Part shown: positions 5,977 to 10,501 of the stretch, one piece after another | Position numbering within the stretch: the first letter of the stretch is position 1 | Layout of the letters: each line of letters opens with the position of its first letter | Source of the DNA: Paracoccaceae bacterium | Lineage (GTDB): Bacteria; Pseudomonadota; Alphaproteobacteria; Rhodobacterales; Rhodobacteraceae | Reading direction: 5' to 3' | NCBI GenBank assembly: GCA_026982275.1 | Contig: JALSHK010000434.1 | Coordinates: 1 to 10,501, forward strand | Length of the DNA stretch: 10,501 nt | Notes under the pieces: model-generated | What the model was told of the DNA's origin: nothing | Databases searched by the model: none | What the model saw: only the letters and a program-made list of their open reading frames with translations | Translations under genes and position numbers: made by a program

Positions 5977-6624
5977 ATGGGTTCTATGGTTCAACTTCTT
6001 ATATTGGCCGGTGTTGCCGTGTTTTTGATTATGCGATTGCTCGCCGTTCTGGGCACCCGCGAAGGCTTTGAGCCAAGGCAGGAGGCGCAACAGCCACGCA
6101 GGACAAATCATTTGAAAGTGATTGAAGGCACTGAAGATCCAGATATCACCGATTTTGCCGAGGCCGATAGCCCGACCGGCCGCGCCCTTGCCGAGATGAA
6201 GCGGGCGGACCGTTCTTTTTCGGTTAGCGAATTTGTGTCCGGTTCCCGCCAGGCTTATGAAATGATCCTGATGGCTTTCGAGGAAGGTGATCTCAAATTG
6301 CTTGAAAGCCTGCTGGCCCCCGATATTTATGAAAGCTTTTCCCGTGTCATTCTTGAGCGTGAAGAAAAGGGTTACGAGGTGGAAGCAACTTTTATCGGCG
6401 TGCGCGAAATCAGCCTTAAATCGGCGCGTTTCGATAGTGCGGAAAAAGAGGGCGAGATTACCATGCGTTTTGTTGGCGAGCTGACATCGGTGGTGAAAGA
6501 CAGCGCCGGAAATGTGGTGGAAGGCAGCGCCAGCGAAATAAAACGCCAGACCAGTATCTGGACTTTCGCGCGGCTGATGGGCACGGATAATCCCAATTGG
6601 TTGCTTGTTGCCACCGATGAATAA
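5977..6624 (+). CDS. timA: Tim44/TimA family inner-membrane adaptor protein
   Basis: The 215-residue protein begins with one membrane segment (about residues 4-24, VQLLILAGVAVFLIMRLLAV). A variable, acidic linker follows, then a Tim44-like domain (about 80-212) with FVSGSRQAYEMILMAFEEGD, LLAPDIYESF, and a final IWTFARLMGTDNPNWLLVAT. Bacterial Tim44-domain proteins, called TimA in Caulobacter, sit in the inner membrane and are related to the mitochondrial import motor subunit. Their bacterial role is poorly defined but linked to the envelope. The start at 5977 has AAGG upstream; Met4 is an alternative. The stop overlaps the mltA start by one base (TAATG), so the two are coupled. Divergent fxsA and secB also concern the envelope or export. 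Confidence 0.88.
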   Translation: MGSMVQLLILAGVAVFLIMRLLAVLGTREGFEPRQEAQQPRRTNHLKVIEGTEDPDITDFAEADSPTGRALAEMKRADRSFSVSEFVSGSRQAYEMILMAFEEGDLKLLESLLAPDIYESFSRVILEREEKGYEVEATFIGVREISLKSARFDSAEKEGEITMRFVGELTSVVKDSAGNVVEGSASEIKRQTSIWTFARLMGTDNPNWLLVATDE

Positions 6625-7673
6625 TGCGCGGGCTTTGTTATAAGAGCATTCTATGCGCGGCCGCTTTCCTTTTGCCAAATGCAGGGATACCGGCCAGCTT
6701 TATCGAGGTGGAGTTTGCAAATATTCAAGGCTGGGCGCTGGATGATCATGCTCCGGCGCTGGAAGCTTTTCAGCGCGGTTGCGACAGCATTCGCAGCACG
6801 TCGGTGATACCTCGGCGCGACTGGGATAGGATTTGCGCACTGGCGCGCTCTGGCGCGGGGCCTGCGCGGGCGTTTTTTGAACAAAATTTTACACCGGTAA
6901 TCATAACCACAGGCAGCAAAGCGCTTTTTACCGGATATTTCGAGCCTGCGTTGCGCGGCTCCAAAACCCGAACCGAGAGGTTTCGCTATCCGCTATATAC
7001 CCTGCCTCCGGAAATAGAGCCGGGGCAGCGGTGGAATACCCGTGCCGAGATTGAAAACGGCTTGCTGGAGGGGCGCGGGCTTGAACTTGTATGGCTGGAT
7101 AATCAGGTAGACGCATTTTTTGTGCATGTTCAAGGATCTGCGAGAATATCGCTGCAAGATGGAAGCCTCATGCGCGTAGGCTTTGCCGGGCGAAACGGGC
7201 AACGGTTCCGCTCGGTTGGTCGCGAGCTGGTTCGGCTTGGCACGCTACGCGCCAGCCAGACCAGTATGCAGGGGATCAAGGATTGGGCGGCCGAAAACCC
7301 TGATGCTGCAACCCGCGCGCTACAATACAATCCTTCATTCATATTTTTCCGGGCACTGGATCTTCCCGATGATCTTGGCCCGCTCGGTGCGCTGCAGGTG
7401 CCGCTGACACCGCTGCGCTCTATCGCGGTTGATCCGGCATTCACGCCGCTTGGCGCGCCGGTCTGGGTGCGGATGGAGGCAGCGGGCAACCTGGGCCTTG
7501 ATCGTTTGATGGTGGCGCAGGATACCGGCAGCGCGATCAAGGGCGCGCAGCGGGCCGATATATATTACGGCACAGGCGTTGAAGCGGGCTTGGAGGCCGG
7601 AAAGATCAGATATTTCGGCGAGATAATCACCCTGTTGCCTAATAATACCGCTGCGCGGTTGCGGGATCATTAA
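6624..7673 (+). CDS. mltA: Membrane-bound-type lytic murein transglycosylase A
   Basis: MltA cleaves peptidoglycan glycan strands, leaving 1,6-anhydromuramoyl ends, during wall turnover. The 349-residue protein has a signal peptide (about 1-24, ending GIPA-S). It has no proper lipobox: Cys11 follows SIL and Cys5 is too early. It may therefore be a soluble periplasmic enzyme rather than a lipoprotein as in Escherichia coli. Conserved motifs are LFTGYFEP at 101-108, FFVHVQGSARI at 165-175, YNPSFIFFR at 235-243, and MVAQDTGSAIKGAQRADIYYG at 296-316 in the C-terminal 3D domain, with catalytic Asp300. The gene overlaps timA by one base and smr starts two bases after its stop, so the three form one operon. 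Confidence 0.94.
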   Translation: MRGLCYKSILCAAAFLLPNAGIPASFIEVEFANIQGWALDDHAPALEAFQRGCDSIRSTSVIPRRDWDRICALARSGAGPARAFFEQNFTPVIITTGSKALFTGYFEPALRGSKTRTERFRYPLYTLPPEIEPGQRWNTRAEIENGLLEGRGLELVWLDNQVDAFFVHVQGSARISLQDGSLMRVGFAGRNGQRFRSVGRELVRLGTLRASQTSMQGIKDWAAENPDAATRALQYNPSFIFFRALDLPDDLGPLGALQVPLTPLRSIAVDPAFTPLGAPVWVRMEAAGNLGLDRLMVAQDTGSAIKGAQRADIYYGTGVEAGLEAGKIRYFGEIITLLPNNTAARLRDH

Positions 7674-7675
7674 CC

Positions 7676-8272
7676 ATGGCGCGCAAACCAAAAAAACTTT
7701 CGCAAGAGGATCAGAAGCTATGGGATCTGGTAAAGCAATCGGCGCGGCCGCTGCATAGTGCGGTGATCCCGCCCCCGTCAGGGGAAAAAAATATATTGCC
7801 CGAGCTCCATACCCCGCTGCCGATCAAACCTTTCAATATCAATGGCCATAAAAACGAGCCCCGCTTGCGTATTGATCTGGCAACAGATCCGATGCAGCCG
7901 CTTTCGCGCGCACCACAATTGCTGGATAAGCGCACCCATGATCGGATGCGCAAGGGGAAAAAATCTCCCGAAGCGCGGCTGGATTTGCATGGCATGACAG
8001 CAGCGCAAGCCCATGGTGCTTTGCGAGGGTTTATCCATTCCTGCCATGCGCGAGGGCTGAGGCTGGTGCTGGTGATTACCGGCAAGGGCAATACCACACG
8101 TGAGGAAGTCGGCATTATGCCCACGCGCAGCGGGGTGCTGCGCCATGCTTTGCCACAATGGCTGGATGCGCCGGATATGCACCCGATGATCTTGCAAATC
8201 AGCTCGGCCCATATGCGCCATGGCGGCGGCGGAGCCTATTATGTATATCTCAAAAAGAAAGGCCGCAGCTAA
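7676..8272 (+). CDS. Smr domain (MutS2 C-terminal-like) protein
   Basis: The Smr domain is a small nuclease-like fold found alone or at the end of MutS2. Stand-alone forms such as SmrA and SmrB can cut DNA or RNA, and SmrB cleaves mRNA at collided ribosomes. This 198-residue protein has a basic, Pro-rich N-terminal region (about 1-95) and a C-terminal Smr domain with LDLHGMT at 102-108, VLVITGKG at 131-138 and HGGGGAYYVYLKK at 182-194. All the usual Smr motifs are present. The domain alone does not tell which nucleic acid is the target. The gene follows mltA after 2 bp and ends inside a terminator hairpin. This mltA-smr pairing is common in Rhodobacterales, to my knowledge. Confidence 0.9.
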   Translation: MARKPKKLSQEDQKLWDLVKQSARPLHSAVIPPPSGEKNILPELHTPLPIKPFNINGHKNEPRLRIDLATDPMQPLSRAPQLLDKRTHDRMRKGKKSPEARLDLHGMTAAQAHGALRGFIHSCHARGLRLVLVITGKGNTTREEVGIMPTRSGVLRHALPQWLDAPDMHPMILQISSAHMRHGGGGAYYVYLKKKGRS

Positions 8273-8296
8273 AGGTTTTAGCTACGGCCTTTTTTT
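8261..8296. terminator. Bidirectional intrinsic terminator between smr and the DUF2125-like gene
   Basis: A 13-bp stem (8261-8273 with 8277-8289) has one C-A mismatch and a 3-base loop. On the plus strand it is followed by seven T (8290-8296). On the minus strand it is followed by TTTCTTTTTG, from the A-rich 8251-8260. It can therefore end transcription of smr and of the convergent gene at 8308. The smr stop codon TAA (8270-8272) lies inside the stem. Confidence 0.88.
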
Positions 8297-8307
8297 ATGT
8301 TACCGGA

Positions 8308-9792
8308 TTAGAACGGCAGCGGCACCCCGTTTGCGGTTACACCCTCGGGAGAGAATTCGATGTCGGATACAAACTCGTCAGCCGCATTTCCGGGGCGGGC
8401 AAAAGCCATCATCATACCCATGGCCAAGCCCGCCTGATCCTGCGGGACAAGACCGATCGAAACCAGCCCGTTTACCAATGCCTGAACACCGGCTGCGGTG
8501 ACGGTGACCTTGCCGGTCGGGAAGGGAAAGCCCATTGAGTTATCAACCGTGGCCGAGCCTTCGGCAGTAATCCGGGCACCGCCAGCGGTGAACAGAACTT
8601 CGTTAATTCTGATATCCTGCACATCGACAGCATCTGCCGGATTTCCGCTGCCAAGTGCGGCTTCGGGATCGCTCCAGTCCACTTTGGGCTGCACATTGGC
8701 GGAAAGATCGACCACCATATTTATCGGATCGCGAGAGATAGCCTGCCCCGGATCGATCATCGAATAAAGCGATTCAGAGACCGTCAGGCCGCGCAGTGCA
8801 ATAGTGGCTTTGGCTTCTTCGAAGCTGCCATGATTGACGGTCGGGCCGCTCAGCTCAAACTTTATACCTTCAATTGCAAAATCGAATGGCGGGATTGGCA
8901 TGCTGTTAATGTTGAATTCGCTGAAGGAATAATTGGCAGCCCCGAGGTTTTCAATGAAGCTCAAATAACCGTCTTCGGCTCTGATCTTGATTTCGCCACC
9001 GGCAGAAGAGCCGGTATAGGCGATCCGCGTTTCCGGATTTATAACTTTTGCCACAGCCGAGGATGCGCCAAAACCGATTTCAATAAAAGCGGTGGTTGCC
9101 CCGCTCAAATAGGCCAGCGCATTGCGCTTGTTATCGTTGGCAATAAGCTGAAACGCGAAATTCAGGCCGTCCAATGTGCCGTCACTGGCCATCTGCCCAT
9201 CGGGCAAAACCAGATCATAAATTATACCCATAGAGGCAATATCAAAGGTGCCGCTAAGCATCTCGCTGGCCGGAGAAAAGGAAATGCTCTGGCTTAGATC
9301 GGTGAAGGAAATATCCAGCGCTTTGAGAATGGTGTCGTTTGGATTGCCCGAGGTGAAACCGAGACTATTGGCCGAAAGCAGAAAATTCAGCGTTTCTGCA
9401 GATTGGCCGCTGGTAATGCCGTCCAGCGTCAGGGTCAGGCCGCTATTGGATATGTTGATGATATGCTCGCCGGTATCGGGATTATTTATGGTGATCGTGG
9501 CGGAAGGCGAAAGGGTGAATGTTACCTGCCCCGGGGTTATGGCCGATGGCACGCCTTTGATCCAATCGGCAGAGACAGTCATTGTTCCATCTGGCGCAGA
9601 CATCCTGAATCCGACATATTCGACCGAACCATCGGCCCCGACATTGCGTTGATCAAATGAAACCGTGGCCCCTTGGCTGCTGAGCATGCCTAAAATGCCC
9701 TCGGAAAATCCTGCAAAATCATCTTGGGCGGCTACGGGCGCGCCAAAGCCGATGGCAAGCGCGGTGGTGGCCATTAAAAGCTGTTTTTTCAT
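8308..9792 (-). CDS. Secreted DUF2125-like protein of unknown function
   Basis: The 494-residue protein begins with a clear signal peptide (MKKQLLMATTALAIGFGAPVAA, cleavage near residue 22), so it is periplasmic or outer-membrane associated. The rest is rich in Ser, Thr, Gly, Ile and Val in short alternating runs (for example GEIKIRAEDGYLSFIEN and ITINNPDTG), suggesting a beta-rich fold. It ends in VTANGVPLPF. Size, composition and ending resemble the DUF2125 family of Alphaproteobacteria, but I recall this by pattern only. No catalytic motif is visible. AGGA stands ten bases before the ATG, and a possible promoter lies upstream. It is transcribed alone, converges on smr and shares its terminator. 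Several paralogue-like long ORFs on the opposite strand are shadows. Confidence 0.72.
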   Translation of the reverse strand: MKKQLLMATTALAIGFGAPVAAQDDFAGFSEGILGMLSSQGATVSFDQRNVGADGSVEYVGFRMSAPDGTMTVSADWIKGVPSAITPGQVTFTLSPSATITINNPDTGEHIINISNSGLTLTLDGITSGQSAETLNFLLSANSLGFTSGNPNDTILKALDISFTDLSQSISFSPASEMLSGTFDIASMGIIYDLVLPDGQMASDGTLDGLNFAFQLIANDNKRNALAYLSGATTAFIEIGFGASSAVAKVINPETRIAYTGSSAGGEIKIRAEDGYLSFIENLGAANYSFSEFNINSMPIPPFDFAIEGIKFELSGPTVNHGSFEEAKATIALRGLTVSESLYSMIDPGQAISRDPINMVVDLSANVQPKVDWSDPEAALGSGNPADAVDVQDIRINEVLFTAGGARITAEGSATVDNSMGFPFPTGKVTVTAAGVQALVNGLVSIGLVPQDQAGLAMGMMMAFARPGNAADEFVSDIEFSPEGVTANGVPLPF

Positions 9793-9825
9793 AATTTTAT
9801 TCCTAACAGTTGAAGAATCGAACCC

Positions 9826-9854
9826 AGTTTACGCCTGGATATTTACCCAAGCAA
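9826..9854 (-). promoter_or_regulatory. Candidate promoter for the DUF2125-like gene
   Basis: On the minus strand TTGCTT (9854-9849), exactly 17 bases, then TAAACT (9831-9826). Spacing is ideal but the hexamers match the sigma-70 consensus at only three and four positions. The element lies in the 88-bp gap between hslU and the gene, with the start codon about 34 bases past the -10. Confidence 0.3.
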
Positions 9855-9880
9855 TCTTTAATATAAAAACAACGGGTTTG

Positions 9881-10501
9881 TTACAAAACATAGCGGGATA
9901 TATCGCTGCTCCGGCTCAGCTCTCCGAGGTGTTTTTCCACAAATTCCGCACTCACAATAACATGATCTCCGCTGCGGTCCGGCGCTTCAAAGCTCAGCTC
10001 CTCGAATACCCGCTCCAGCACGGTATATAGCCGCCGCGCGCCGATATTCTCGACCGACTGGTTTACATCCGCCGCGATTTTCGCCAGCGCGGCAATGCCC
10101 CCGGGTGTGAATTCGACCTTCACCTCCTCGGTCGCCATCAGGGCGGTATATTGCAGGGTGAGGGCGTTATCGGTTTCGGTCAGGATGCGCACAAAATCCT
10201 GCTCGGTCAGGGCGCGCAGCTCCACGCGGATCGGCAAGCGGCCCTGAAGCTCGGGCAAAAGATCGCTCGGCTTGGCGATATGAAACGCGCCCGAAGCGAT
10301 AAACAGGATATGATCGGTTTTTACCGGCCCGTATTTGGTGGAAACGGTGGTGCCCTCGATCAGCGGCAGTAAATCCCGCTGCACCCCCTCGCGCGAGACA
10401 TCACCCCCCCGCGCATCCGAGCGGGCGCATACCTTGTCGATCTCGTCGAGAAACACGATCCCGTGCTGCTCCACCGCTTCGATCGCGCGTTTGTTCACCA
10501 C
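9881..10501 (-). CDS. hslU: ATP-dependent protease ATPase subunit HslU, C-terminal part (truncated by window edge)
   Basis: HslU is the hexameric AAA+ unfoldase that feeds substrates into the HslV peptidase. The visible 206 residues are roughly the second half of a family of about 435. They include the Walker B GIVFLDEID at 14-22, a sensor-1 region HILFIASGAFH at 64-74, ELQGRLPIRVEL at 84-95 with the Arg-finger-type arginine, and sensor 2 GARRLYTVLE at 154-163. The C terminus SRYVL matches the tail that docks into HslV. The P-loop and pore loop are off the right edge. hslV would be expected upstream, beyond the window. After the stop come 88 bp with no convincing terminator. Confidence 0.96.
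   Translation of the reverse strand: MVNKRAIEAVEQHGIVFLDEIDKVCARSDARGGDVSREGVQRDLLPLIEGTTVSTKYGPVKTDHILFIASGAFHIAKPSDLLPELQGRLPIRVELRALTEQDFVRILTETDNALTLQYTALMATEEVKVEFTPGGIAALAKIAADVNQSVENIGARRLYTVLERVFEELSFEAPDRSGDHVIVSAEFVEKHLGELSRSSDISRYVL

Noticed and set aside
5893..6678. Long minus-strand open frame (about 260 codons) opposite timA
   Set aside because: It mirrors the timA coding strand, has no plausible ribosome binding site and shows no recognisable domain.
8830..9652. Plus-strand open frames opposite the DUF2125-like gene
   Set aside because: The minus strand has a signal peptide, a Shine-Dalgarno and one uninterrupted 494-codon frame. The plus-strand frames overlap each other and look like shadows.
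9861..9884. Intrinsic terminator after hslU
   Set aside because: On the minus strand AACAA and TTGTT can pair around ACCCG before a T-run, but a five-pair AT-rich stem is too weak to call.

Overview
This window looks like a chromosomal segment of an alphaproteobacterium, most likely Rhodobacterales. The evidence is protein sequence character and gene order: rho, hemJ and hemE on one strand, then maf, aroE, coaE and dnaQ on the other, followed by secB, fxsA, a Tim44-type gene, mltA, a Smr gene, a DUF2125-like gene and hslU. The genes are housekeeping and densely packed. I see no mobile element, CRISPR array, tRNA or rRNA.

Left part (1-1834, minus strand): the first 70 codons of rho, then hemJ and hemE, the last two only 3 bp apart. 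hemE and hemJ are heme pathway enzymes acting at successive stages (uroporphyrinogen III decarboxylation and protoporphyrinogen IX oxidation). The hemJ-rho gap contains a 9-bp perfect inverted repeat that would bury the rho Shine-Dalgarno sequence.

Centre (1835-2124): the only sizeable gene-free stretch, about 290 bp. Its hemE-proximal 80 bases are only about 21% G+C. It holds three inverted repeats and several DnaA-box-like sites in one orientation. The hemE/maf junction is the known chromosomal origin neighbourhood of Caulobacter and Rickettsia, and transcription diverges from here on both sides. I read it as the probable oriC, from synteny and motifs only.

Right of the origin (2125-4829, plus strand): maf-aroE-coaE-dnaQ, every junction overlapping, covering nucleotide hygiene, aromatic amino acid synthesis, coenzyme A synthesis and replication proofreading. 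dnaQ meets secB tail to tail with overlapping stop codons.

Envelope and protein quality part (4826-10501): fxsA-secB (minus) is divergent from timA-mltA-smr (plus), with a 16-bp palindrome in the shared upstream region. smr and the minus-strand DUF2125-like gene converge on a strong hairpin with T-runs on both strands. The window ends inside hslU, the ATPase of the HslUV protease (minus strand; C-terminal 206 residues visible).
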